Positions 1 through 11,829 of a stretch of 64,000 nt of DNA are shown here, piece by piece. The notes under the pieces were generated by a model. It did not search any database and had not been told where the DNA came from. It saw only the letters and a program-made list of their open reading frames with translations. The position numbers and the translations under genes are program-made. Origin of the DNA: Chamaecrista fasciculata (lineage: Eukaryota; Streptophyta; Magnoliopsida; Fabales; Fabaceae); the NCBI GenBank assembly GCA_003254925.1, contig QANZ01053186.1, forward strand, positions 581,868 to 645,867. The letters are read 5' to 3'. Position 1 is the first letter of the stretch. Each line of letters starts with the position of its first letter.

Positions 1-575
1 GTGTTAAATTCACATGCAACCTCTGGCAGTGTAGCAACGTTAAACAATATTTTGAGTTTTTGTGATACTTGTAAATAAATGTAATGAATATTACTTTTGC
101 ATTCACATTACACACCGTTAAGCAATATTTTGTAAGCCATGCCACTTATATCTCTTCTTTTGCAAAGAATAAAAAGTATACTTATAGGAGATATACTAAT
201 ATGCTGAAAGTATTATCTCTAAAATTTCATTCTCAATAACAAAGTATTCTGATCCATGAATTGAGAAAGTTGAAGCTAAAAATTCAAACAAATTCTAATT
301 GTCAAACAAGAGAAATTTACTGCAATTTCCTTTTATAATAATATTATAATTGAGGTTGAAAAATATACAGTCAGAAACACATTCTCATTGACATGGAAGT
401 TGATCTTGGAGAGCTTAATTAACTTGTTTGATTAGATAATTAATAATGCAAGAAACTACATGACTATTGTCCTATTATATATGCTTCACTAACTGATCTT
501 TCCACTTTTGCTAGCTGATGCCTCTCAATCTCAGATATCAAGAGGAATAATGTCACAAATCAAATGGAACATACA
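1..575. other. AT-rich flank downstream of AGO7
   Basis: No coding potential is seen on either strand. The part next to 576 should hold the AGO7 3' untranslated region and poly(A) signals on the minus strand. The rest is unremarkable AT-rich sequence. Confidence 0.6.
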
Positions 576-3500
576 CTAGCAGTAGAACATGAGCTTCTTG
601 ATGTTCTCACTAAGTTTTGGTAAAGGTGCTGTCTTTGGAGGTGCAGCTCTGGATATTGTAGAGTTGCTTTTGAATATAGCCGATGATGATTCTGACCGGT
701 CAAGGTAGAGTCTTCCCCTATATGCAGCTAAATGGGCATAATAAGCAGGAGGAACCAAAGAAATTGGCTTTGTACACCTCACAAAAGTAAAGCATAGATT
801 GTAAACCAGCTTCTGAAGTTCATCAGAAGTAAACTGGTTTTCATCCCACAAAACATGGTAATGAGTTGGCCTGCTTGTTCCTTTCATTCCCCAATGGCTA
901 CAAAGATAGAAATCAAATTCCTTTGGATGAGTGATCACAGAATCAACCACAGTCCCTGGGGGAATGTTATTATCATAACTACTAAAAGCCTGGTTGTTGT
1001 TTTGAGTATTGGTTTCAAAGGGAAACAACCTCGTGTGGTGTCTCTTCTGTACTACAGAAAAAGTAATGAGAGGTTTATAATCAGGAAATCTGGAACATGC
1101 CACTTTGATGGATTGAAGTTCCTCTTGAAGAACCTTATAGAACTGGGTTTCACTGACCCCATCTCTGAAGAAAATGATTCTCTTTGGGAGCTTCTTTACT
1201 TCCTGATGAAAATCATCTAGTAACTCTTTCACCATTGCACCGAGATCTTGGATGATTTCTTGTCGATGCGTTTGAGACCTTATTCTTGAAATGTATTTGT
1301 TTGCAGCTGGCCAGTTCATGCTACCAACAACAGCAGCAACAGATGGACTATGATCATCAAGAGGGTGAGGATGTGTTACATCAGCACCCATAAAAATAAC
1401 AGGCTCATCGTGTTGAAACAGTCGTGGGATTTGAGAAGGCAATGAATTGTACAGAGCAACCGTGCATCCACCAACTTTGGCATTGATTTTGAGGGCCAAA
1501 TTAGCCAAGAATTGTGAACTTAACTTGCTGAGATTTGGGTACAAGCAGCATTGGCTCATAACCCCAATACTTGTCTCAGCAATTCGTTTCAAGTCAGCAT
1601 ACCCTTTGTGTTTTCTCTCCATAATACAAATAAGCAGCTGCAGATTGTTTGAGGCACTTCTCTGGATTTTCTTGAGCTTAGATTCGAGAAGGGTGACATT
1701 ATTAAGCACATGAGCTGATTCAAAATGGGGACTTGTAATTGTGTTCTTGTTGAGAAAAATGCCCATTTCTTCACACCTTTGACACAGCTGGTGTATAAAT
1801 CTAGGGATATTGGACTTCTGTTCAAGTGTACCACCAAAACCTATTAGTGCCCACCTCTCAATTTTAGTTCCTTCAAAGACATGACCATCTAGAAGGTTCC
1901 ACTGGCGATCATGACGGGAAGGAAATAGCTTTGTCACATGACCTCCATCTCCAAGCTTTAGCTTTGGGGGGTGAAGAATTCTCCCAGTCAAATGAGTCAT
2001 TTCCCTTGACACTTGGAGTTTGAACTCTCTTTCCTGGTTGCCACTGCCAAAAAAAATAAAAAGGATTGCTTCATGAGTTTAGAAACTAACAGAAGAATAA
2101 TAAATGGTTTACAAAAGTACATAATAAAGATCATAATATTCAATATTCAAATTTTGGAGTTACCTGATTGGCCCAACCTGCGCTCTCATGACTCCTTCAA
2201 TGATGGCTTTTCGTTCTCTTGGTCTTTGGCAGCCCATCTTAAGTATTCTTGCTGTCTGATCATCAGAAAGTTTTCCAAGGAACTTCTGGCCTTCACAGAT
2301 GACACAAAGCTCCATAGGGAGATAGCATGGTTTACTCCTACTGATCTGCAAGCATGGTAATTTGCTAAATTGTATGTCATAGTTGTAGTGATCTTTAAAG
2401 TAGTTCACAAGCCTTAGATTTTTTCCATCCTTGTCAGCAAACCAAAGATTCTCAGTAGTCTCCTCTGTTAAGCCATAGACACGGTATCTCTGTACAGTTT
2501 CTCTATGGCAAACAAAGACCCTGATGTTCTTCAATGCCTTCTCCACTTCCTTCCTCTCTTCACCTGTTAAACTCGTTGTCTTTCTTTGAGAAAGATCTCT
2601 AAGAAACTCAACACGCTTCTGCAAGTATGGAATCACTCCTATGCTCTCATGAAAGGCAGTTACTGAGAAATCAACATTGAGTGCAAGTCCTTGTTGGGTT
2701 GGTCTCAGACTCTGAAAGAATCCTCTTAATCCTACAGCTCCTCCTCCAATCTCTTTGGTTCTTCCCATTGAAGTTGAATAGAATGACCTTCCTGCTGGTA
2801 TACACTTTTCTGTAGGACTCTCCCTCAAAACTACATCCAAAGCATGGAGATAGTCCTGTGGAAGAGGAATCCAATCATCTCCCTCTTTGCTCAAGTAGCT
2901 TGCTAACTCCTTCCCATTAATCTTTGAGACTAGTTTGATATTTACCCGGAAAAGTTTAAGCTGTTCATCATGCTTCTCTTTCAAGTCACTCATTTCTTTA
3001 TAAGGTAATGACAACTTGCTTGCTGGGATTGGCAGGCTTATATAGAACTCAAGCTTATCATTCTGGAATTCAACTGAGCTGTAGAGATTCTTTTGCCCAT
3101 CATATGCTGGAAGAGCACCAGAGAGCAAAGCAGGATTGTTATCAACCAGTTTCTGCTTGATAATGCGAGCCACTTGCTTGGAGGGATTTGGAGTAATTTC
3201 AACGTTGTAATGGTATAGCTTTTGTGATGGATCAAATTGCACTAGGAAGTGATTGGCATGAAGAGAAATCACAGAACCCTCTTTGCCACCAGAGTCTGGC
3301 CTCCTTGCAGCGATTAGTGCCTGTGGTTTTCTTGCAAGCATGAGCCTCTTCCCATCATCTCCATTAATGGATGTCTTGGTTTTCTCTTGAAGCCCCTTCA
3401 GAGCTGGATTATGTAAGAGAAAAAAAAAATGACCTATCAGAATGGTTAAATTCTAAACAGTAAGGAGAATCACAAAGGTAAGCAATTTGTTAATGAAAAA

Positions 3501-4111
3501 CACTAAACAGCAATTAACAAACCCGTCATTTTATTCACTATTACATTCTTTTCATTGCATCTCGAGTGTAAACATATATGAGTACTGTCTGAGTGGTGAA
3601 ATTTTGAAAAGAACTTGGAAAAAAACAAAACAAAAAAACCACCTTTATTTTGTTGTGTAAATAAACCATATTTAAGCCTAAAGAAAAAAACATGCAGGCT
3701 AAGGGAGAGAAGATTAATGTTACCATGAGGTACTGTGCTATTATCTGAGACCTTGTTGTTGTTGTTGTCAGAAGAAGCAGCAAAGGAACGAGAATTATTG
3801 AGCTTGCATGGAGATTTCTGAGTATGGATTTTTGATTTGATAGCAGCCTCATGGTTTTGAGGGAAGGGTGGCGTGAAAGCTAGTTGCAGAGGAATAAGAG
3901 AAGGAAGAGGAAGAAGAGCAGGGTAATATCTCTGATACTCGTTGTGGTTACAGAAGCCAAAGTGAGTGGTGGAGTATTGTAGCAGCTGATGCTGATGATA
4001 CTGATAGTGATGATGATGATGCTCACGAGCACGAGAGTTGCCTCCATCCTTGAAGCTCCTTCTTTTGGTTATCAACTTCTTGTTACCATTGGACTCACCT
4101 GTCTCTTCCAT
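576..4111 (-). CDS. AGO7: Argonaute 7 (AGO7/ZIPPY-type small-RNA effector)
   Basis: Three exons on the minus strand, 4111-3724, 3403-2164 and 2043-576, join in frame across GT-AG introns to give 1031 aa; Arabidopsis AGO7 is about 990 aa. The N-terminus is His/Pro-rich and poorly conserved, as in AGO7. The N domain spans about 165-325, PAZ about 390-515, and MID plus PIWI about 555-1000. PIWI slicer motifs are present: MGADVTHPHP (Asp near 764), RQEIIQDL (Glu near 805), FFRDGVSETQF (Asp near 837) and THYHVLWDEN (His near 937-939). The protein ends KLMFYC as in AGO7. From family knowledge, AGO7 binds miR390 and drives TAS3 tasi-ARF production in the cytoplasm, controlling leaf polarity and phase change. 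Family assignment rests on near-collinear similarity recalled for AtAGO7, including the junction segment SGNQEREF. No internal stop or frameshift is seen. An LTR-like insertion lies 83 bp upstream of the start codon. Confidence 0.95.
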
Positions 4112-4193
4112 GATTTGATTTGATTGAGATCAAAATGATAGTGAGAAATTAAACAACTCCAGAGAAACAGAGAAGGTGGTGTGTGTGTGTGTG

Positions 4194-5972
4194 TGTCACG
4201 ACCCTCTAATGGGATACGTGACCGGCACGGACCATACGTAGTAACCCCATGACCCGTAAGCCTAGATTCATCATTTCCCTGACCGAAAACACAACTTCAC
4301 ATATAAAAATGTAATGTCCGTCATAGAAATTTCGGCATGGTATCCCCTGCAAGTGGAAGGGTCCATACAACATAAACAGCCTGTTCTTTTGTATGCATTA
4401 TCTTATAAACTCATCAAATCTCAAATCAACCTTCAAACATATATATACATATGTATGCATTTATAAAGTCTTTAACCTTGCCAAAAAAAAACATATGCAT
4501 CAAACATATCACATAGGCATGATAAAACAAGTTCTAGGATAGAAAGGATACTCACCTGAAGGTCACACTCAATGACCTAGAATTCCTCTAGTTAACACAC
4601 TACCCTCAAGCTTGTGACAAATGCGGGGTACCTAAATCCATAACAAAATACATTTATCCTATTAGAACACTTCTCATACAAACTCACTTGACTTCTACAT
4701 GCCAAGAGTCTCCTCAAGTCTCTACTTCATTCCAGATACCACCAACTTGGTATTCCATTAACCACAAAACACCAATTATCCTAAGAGAGCTTGGGTAAGA
4801 GTTTGGGAGCTCTAACAATGTAATCAACAATCAAGTTTCCAAAAGACTTATTATTAACCCTTCATTCTTCAACTTTAGAAATTAACACTTCAAAACTTTA
4901 ATCATGATGTAAAACTAATTATCACTTCTTAAATGCAAACTTATACTTCCAAATTCTTCCTAGATGTATAAAAACCCATTTAACTCATAAAACCATCAAA
5001 GTCATTCATGAGGACCAATTTGTAAACTTTAAAGTTTTACCTTAAAACATCAAATTTTAAAATAGACTCAATAAATTCAAATTGTTGTTATAGAACTCAT
5101 AATCATCATCCATTACACTCGTATAAACCATGAAAATTTGGGCAAAAACCCCATTTAAAGTTTCACCCTAGTTTCTCTTAGGTCCCAACTTGATGAATAT
5201 GGAGTCAAGCACTATATCAAATGTTATGAATGTTTAGAGCTTCAAAAATCATCAGAAAAACACAAGAAAATCGAAGGAAACATCAAAAATTTTCATGGAT
5301 TTCAAAGAGAGAAACAAAAATGGTGAAATGAATGAAAATGGTACCAAGTGGGAAGAAGAAGGAGGAGGAGGACAGCTGGTGGTGGCTGGACGCCGGCGGC
5401 GGTCGACGGACGGCGGCGGAGCGACGGACGGCGGCGAAATAGGTGGTGGTGGTGGCTGGTCAAATTTGGGAGGAAGAGATGAGAAGAGTCGAGAGATTTG
5501 GTGGATGGAAATAGAGGAGAGAGAATGTGTCTTGGGTTCATAATTCATATAGAGAGAGGGCTATTTTGCTATTTTGGCTAAATTTGGGGGGCAAAAAGTA
5601 AGTCTGATGCAAGGAGAAAGAGGCTAGATCCATAGTATTGCACAAACACATTTAAATTCTTTCAAAACAGTCCCTAAAACTCAAAAGTTCTAGAAATAGA
5701 AATTTTTGACAAAAATTATATTGTTGGATTCATTAAAAATATTAGGTTCCAAATATCTATTTTACTTTCAAAAATATTATATCTATAATTTATTATTTTT
5801 TACTCAAAAGTGCCTTATAATGAAATTAAAATGAAACACGGATAAAATTTTCTTATCAGATTGCTCCCAAAATTTAACCACAAGCTCATAAGGACTTCTA
5901 GATTAACTTCATAATTTATTTCTGACCCAAATGCTAAGTCTAATGTGTAATATAATACTTTGGGGTATTACG
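4194..5972. mobile_element. LTR-like insertion (probable solo LTR) in the AGO7 leader
   Basis: The element starts TGTCACGACC inside a GT microsatellite and ends GGGTATTACG, flanked by GTGTG on both sides (4189-4193 and 5973-5977). The TGTCACGACC...GGTATTAC(A) end pair is a style common in plant retrotransposon LTRs; the last base here is G, not the expected A. The interior has no long ORF of its own, only a GGC/GGT-rich tract near 5380-5460 that gives spurious reading frames. No primer-binding site or pol sequence follows, so a solo LTR is favoured. The target repeat is weak evidence because the site is itself a GT repeat. Orientation cannot be decided from the ends. Confidence 0.5.
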
Positions 5973-6347
5973 GTGTGTGTTGCTTTCATAGTTTCATTAT
6001 AAGCAGCTTCAACTGAGGTCCAGGATCCCTCTTCATTTCAAAATAAATGGAAAAAAAAAGTATATGTGGGAGAGAGGGAAAATTAAATGGGACCCATATT
6101 GATTGGATCCTATTGGGTTATTGGCTGTTTATTTATTTATTTATATCTATATCTATTATTCCAAGGAAATGAAAGGTATCTTATGTCCCTGTTTCATACA
6201 TAATGTATTTTTGTAGTCAGTTTTTCTTTTTCAAAAAAATTGAGGGCAGGCAGGCACTCAAATTCAGTCAAAGCTTTAGGTCTTATGCTTTAAATTTTGA
6301 TGAAGTGAGCATGATCTTAAAGATTAAAAAAAGAAAGTCGAAATTTT

Positions 6348-6532
6348 TTTTTGGTAAATACCATGATGTCCCCCACCTATCCGTGTTACGGTTTAGGAAA
6401 AGACTTAATCCCATTCGGGTCGAGAAGCGAATAGTTAAAGCCCTCCCAAACAAATATCGACTCCAGAGCTCGAACCCGGATCCCTCAACCTGAGGTGCAA
6501 CTCGCCTATCAGTGCACCCAACACTTGTCGAT
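6348..6532 (-). mobile_element. SINE (tRNA-like, minus strand)
   Basis: A 185-bp insertion is bounded by a perfect 15-bp direct repeat, GAAAGTCGAAATTTT, at 6333-6347 and 6533-6547. On the minus strand it ends in an A-run (T-run at 6348-6352) directly against the repeat. A B-box-like polymerase III motif, GGTTCGAGCTC, is present on the minus strand at 6466-6476, and an A-box-like stretch lies nearer the 5' end (about 6500-6525). There is no ORF. These features together define a SINE; the family name is not known to me. Confidence 0.8.
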
Positions 6533-6547
6533 GAAAGTCGAAATTTT

Positions 6548-8453
6548 GATGTATGCACTATGCAATAGAGAATGAGGAGTGAGAGTGAGAGCAACACCTC
6601 ATCCGTAGAATTGGCCTCGAGATTGGTTTTTAGCTCGTGCCAGCTTTTTTGTCCTTTGTCTGAAAAAGGGGTTTGAGATTGGTATAATATATCATAAGGA
6701 AAACTGGCACGCCTTTAATGAGAAGGTAAAAATGCCCTTCACTAAAGAGGGTGTGCCTTTATGGAGTTTACAATCTGTCTGTAAAAGAGTACATGATAGG
6801 GCATTAATACCTTCTTGCATAGTTCTCCCGTCCCTGTCAAACACACACAATAAAAGACTTCTCTAGCCTCTTTCCCTTTCCCTTTGGGTGTAATGGGAAG
6901 TCAAATGTGAAAGAGAGAAGGACCCCCACCTCTCATATTTTTGTTCATCTAATCAAACTTATTGTGCTGATAGGGATTTGGCTTTCATTTTCCACTCTCT
7001 GGGGTCAATTTCATTTCACATTTTGTCTTCTTTAGTAGTATTGCTATTACTATTTTCTCTATTATCTAAAACATCACCATCCTCCATATTAATCACTACT
7101 GCCCTCTATTTGGAATTGGAAGTAGGCTTTAATCAAGACCACACCTTGCTTGAACTTCCTGCTTGTCATGTAAAAGGCAGTTGTCAACACCATATTTTCT
7201 TTTTCTTTTCTTTGGTAAACAACACTCTGTTTCTCCACAATAAAAGAAAATGAAAAAAAAAGATTTAAGAAAGAATCATTTAATAAAATGCTTACAAGGA
7301 AGAAAACTAACAGAACACCTTGTGTAAATGAGCCACTCAGTCCCAACACTATACTTTTAACGTTACTTACTGCAGTGGTAAATCTAAATCCAATAGAAAA
7401 GCTCAATGTAGACTGTAGCTAAAGTGTAAAGACTCTAACTTTAAGCAAATATATAAGCAAAAATTCAGGTGAGCTTTATAGGATAAAAGAAAAGAAAAGC
7501 CGAAGACATGGGTTTGAATAGAATATTAATGATATGCCATATGCATGTACAGTTTGAGGCAGATTTATAGTTACCCTGGTATATTCTCAGATGAACATAG
7601 TGATGTAGGAAAATTTTAGGTCTGACCGGCCTATAAACCCTACTAGTCTAGTCTTAGAGGGTTACTACTTAAGCAGATTTTTCAAGCAACATAGGAACTA
7701 AATGTTCAACCAATAATATAATTTCACTCAAAAAAAGAAAATAACATAGGCAACTAAACTAAACTTGGTGCTTGTCTCTTTCTAGTTTTGCTGTGGTATT
7801 CCATATTTTGCCCCATTTTTAGTAGGCATTATAACTGGTGTGGGCCACTCAAGCACTTAGAAAGGTGGATCTTTAAGGATAAACATCCGTTCAATATGGT
7901 AATGGGACAATATCAATTATGTGGAGCCTTTAAGATTATGTATTTATTTGAATCTGGACCACATCAATCCACTATTTCATTTCCACCCATTGGCTTCTAT
8001 TAAGGCTTTCTACAAAACAAATTTCCACCAAGGAAAAAGTGTTAAAGAAAGATGAACAAAGTCAATTATGAAGTGGTACATAATTATGGTTCACCTATAA
8101 CATGTCTACATCTTTTCTTTCTAAGTGGCTTGATCCATTTGCATCAAAATCTTTCTTCAGTGCAGAACTTGACACGTAAGATAATTGCATCCAGAATGGA
8201 CCCGTCCCTAGCGAGCTTTGCAATTTTCAATAAGGGGGAAAAAGAAAGTTACTTTGCACAATGATCCTCACTGAAATGAGAGTGAAAATCAGACTTAATT
8301 ACCAGACAGTCCTCAAAAAGTTTTGATGATGGTCATCCCTACATTTCGCTTTGATTTCATCATTTCAAGCTTTATATGCTCCCAAATTTGACGCTCATTT
8401 TATAACCTAATTTTTGAAGTTCTCCACGGCAATACTGAAGAATAAGAACAAGA
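6548..8453. other. Intergenic DNA, nothing recognised
   Basis: AT-rich, with only short chance reading frames. No conserved protein motif, RNA gene or clear repeat structure was seen. Confidence 0.5.
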
Positions 8454-8705
8454 GTAAACTAGCAATTTGGTCTTTAAAAGATTATCAAGCTACCAATTCA
8501 GTCTCTTTATACATTTAGTCACTAAAAGATCAAAATGTTATATTCTTTAGTTTTTAGAAAATTAAAATGATATATTATTTAGTTTATAAAAATGACTTAG
8601 TAGTGCATCATCTTGATATTTTAAAGATTAAACTGTATATTTCAAATTTTTAGGGATTGAGTTATTAGCTCGTACAATCTGTGAGAAACGAAATTGTTAG
8701 TTTAC
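8454..8705. mobile_element. Foldback MITE, Mutator-like family (copy 1)
   Basis: The left arm GTAAACTAGCAATTTGGTC pairs with the right arm, which ends in AAATTGTTAGTTTAC. The inner arms also match (AACTCAATCCC-type motifs). It shares its arms with the copy at 8993-9257, which has a clear 9-bp target duplication. Here a 9-mer GAACAAGAG occurs on both sides, but on the right it lies about 12 bases beyond the arm, so the exact boundary is uncertain. Confidence 0.6.
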
Positions 8706-8992
8706 GGTAAGAACATCGAACAAGAGAAAACGAAACACAGAAGAACAGAGTAATTCCACAGATGACAGAACCAACGGGTCATATTGTTAGTTTTTTGATT
8801 TTCATTTAATCATTTGGTCTGCTCTTTTTCTTTTATCGAATTTTCCAAAGGCAATTTTATTACAAGTCAATTTTATTAAAAGAAAATTATAACAAAATCA
8901 TCAAGTATATGTATCAATTAGTGGAAAGTTGATTCAATTAGTTTAAAGTCTTGAATTTAAAATTTAAAAACGTAAGTACATAAAATATTTTA

Positions 8993-9257
8993 GAATAAAC
9001 TAACAATTTTGGTCCCTAAAAATCATCGAGCTGACAACTCAATCCTTACAAAATTGAAATGTACAATTTAATTCCTGAAAGATCAAAATAATATACTAGT
9101 TAATCGTTTTTATAGATTAAATAATATACCGTTTTAATATTTTAGAGACTAAAAATTATATTGTTTTAATCTTTTAAGGACTGAATGTATATTTTAATTT
9201 TTGAGAGACCAAGTTATTAGCTCGGTAATCTTTGATGACCAAATTGTTAATTTATTC
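8993..9257. mobile_element. Foldback MITE, Mutator-like family (copy 2)
   Basis: The inverted arms begin GAATAAACTAACAATTT and end AAATTGTTAATTTATTC. The element is flanked by a perfect 9-bp direct repeat, AATATTTTA, at 8984-8992 and 9258-9266. A 9-bp duplication is the Mutator-superfamily signature. It is 265 bp long and has no ORF. Confidence 0.7.
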
Positions 9258-9773
9258 AATATTTTATGATAAGTTTTATTGTATTTAACTATTTATCATC
9301 TTATTCAATTAAAAAAGTATTATTCTTCATTTAAAAATAAAATGGTCGAGTAATTAATGTGACACAGGTCTGTGAAGTGCATTAAAAGAGAAAAAGGAAT
9401 AATGGATGGATTAGGATGCAAGACATCATGATAATTGGGTTAGCGGGGTACTGGTACAAGATGAATAATAAATAGTACAGTAATAGTTAATACTGCAAAG
9501 TGAGATCAGAGTGCAGGGACTGAACTGGCATTATAGCATTATGAACCAAATCTCAGAACTTTTTACAGTAATCGATTTTTTTGTACTTGTCAATAATTTA
9601 ATTCTCTTCAGTTACTCTTACTTTCCACTCTTTGGTGCCTGCAACTTTCTGTGTCAACCCAATGTAAATTCCCACACCCACTATAACCACCACGTACACA
9701 CCAAGATCAAGGGTATCTCCTCTCTTCCCATTTTCAATCAATATTTTAATTCAATTTTTTATTATTAATCAAA

Positions 9774-9905
9774 GAATAAACTAATAATTTAATTCTTAAA
9801 ATATTAAAATACGTAATATTGACTCTAAAAGATTAAAATATTATACTCATTACTTCTTTAGTAAACTAAATAATATACTAGTTTAATTTTTTAAAGATTA
9901 AAGAG
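9774..9905. repeat. Half copy of the same foldback family
   Basis: It starts GAATAAACTAATAATTTAATTC, the left arm of the family at 8993-9257, but no matching right arm follows. It is probably a truncated copy. Confidence 0.4.
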
Positions 9906-11829
9906 GATAAAAACCCAAAAAATAAAAAACTAAAATTACACTTTGCATAACTTATTAAAACAGAATTTTGAACAAATCTGAATTACAAAAATAAGATTTT
10001 AGTTTTTTTTTGTCAATCCATCTCTCATATTAGTAAAGACTCACATCTCTAATATTTTTTATCTCTAACTATTTTTTTTCTCCCAACACTTTATTTATAA
10101 TGCATTACAAAAGAGATCATTTCTCATATTAACACTCCCCTTAAGATTTACAAAAAAAAAGGCCATGCTATGGAAATACACCGCATGAGCACCTCATTTT
10201 TTGTTTCCTTCTCTTTCTTCAATTGGTAAAAATAATAAAAAAAAAATAACAAAAGTACATCTTGACTCCAAACACAGAGATCGGACCTTGAGAATTAATA
10301 AGTGCTCCCAAAAGCTCGGGTATTTTAAAGTGTAAGCCAAATATATATATATATGGGTCATGTGTTCTAAGGGCACATATTAAGGTTTTTTTTATCGGTC
10401 AAATAATTTTTTAAAACATTAAAAATTATCTCTTAAATGAATTTTTATAGATTTCAAGATATGAGATGTTTTACTAACAGATCAGAAAAAATGTTAGATA
10501 AATTATATATATATATATACATTAAGATTCATAAAATTTCCGCCCCATGCATGACCCCATCACATGCATCCATCATCATACGCTCTTTTTCGTAACTTGG
10601 AACTAAAATTTGATATTCAATTCAATTAAAAGTTAAGTTAGGAGGAGCTCGAATCCTCCAATATTTCTCTATCACTCTTTATTTTTTAAATTTTAATTTT
10701 AATTTGATGAATAGACGAGAAAGAAGGGTCAAAGCACACTCCAAACTCCTTCTAATTATTTTGACTCATGCCTCCTTGTTATCGACTTTGAAGAAATTTA
10801 GCCACCAACATCACTAATCTTACAAGTGAATTTTGTATACATTAAAATGTATATTAACATTATTTCAAAATTTGAAATAGTTTGACCACTTTTTTTCTTT
10901 TGAAAAAAATCTCATAACTCCAATTCATTTGTGAAACGCTGTAAAACTGTTTTCTGGCAGAATTAGGATTTATGAGCAAGAGAAAAGGCCAAAGTAATAC
11001 AACAAAACAAACAATTTTTTTTTTGATCGAAACAAAACAAACAAATTGATATTATGTTGATGTGTGTTTTTATTTTATTTTGTCCAACATCATGAATGTG
11101 GCTTAAGAAAAAGAAGGGGCTCAGTGTCACAAAGTACAAACTAGTTGAGGCTTTCATCGTTAAAATCGAAACGCAAAGACATATTTTGTGGTATCTCCCA
11201 GATAAAGCGACAAACACAAAGGCCGCGATTTTGCTACAGCAACAATAACTATTTTCGTTGCCATATCATCTAGCATTAAAATTATTCGGAAATAAAAATA
11301 GAATTCTCTCATTTAATTATTTTAAAATATATATATACAATATTTTTTATTATAATATGTAAATTTTAAAATATGATCAAATAATTAATAATATTAACTT
11401 TTAATATTATTGTATATTTAAGAATATTATTCTTATACGATTATCTTTTTCGTTACATATCCCTTCAATGATTTTATTTTGATTTCATCAATATATATAT
11501 ATATATTGATTTTATCCTAAAAGATATTATTTTAAGGCAATTCCCCAACTTTATTGATTTGATTGTCAAATTTTATTATATTAAAGATCTAATTGATTTT
11601 TCGTTTCACTACGTCTCAACAAGCCAAAATCCATTAAGAGTCAAAATAATTTGCAAGAGAGATAGTTTTACAATAAATCGAAGAATTGTAAGTAAGCTAC
11701 ACTTGCTGTATTTATTTATTGGTAATACAAAGAACGTAAAAGAATGGGTTAAGAACTAACTATAAGGAGCAACATTCTCCATCGTTCAAAAACAAAAGAA
11801 TAAATCTTAATCCATGATGTTGTTTCGTC
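9906..11829. other. AT-rich intergenic DNA with one MITE-like repeat
   Basis: No gene is seen. The segment at about 10360-10520 is repeated in the opposite orientation at about 45940-46110; both share the core ATTTCAAGATATGAGATG, marking a short dispersed repeat. AT dinucleotide runs occur at 10341, 10507 and 11491. Confidence 0.45.

Noticed and set aside
855..1837. Plus-strand and second minus-strand frames across AGO7 exon 3
   Set aside because: They are shadows of the AGO7 coding frame, with no independent motif.
5252..5548. Overlapping Gly/Arg-rich and Pro-rich frames on both strands
   Set aside because: They come from a GGC/GGT-rich low-complexity tract inside the LTR-like element; both strands look open only because of base composition.
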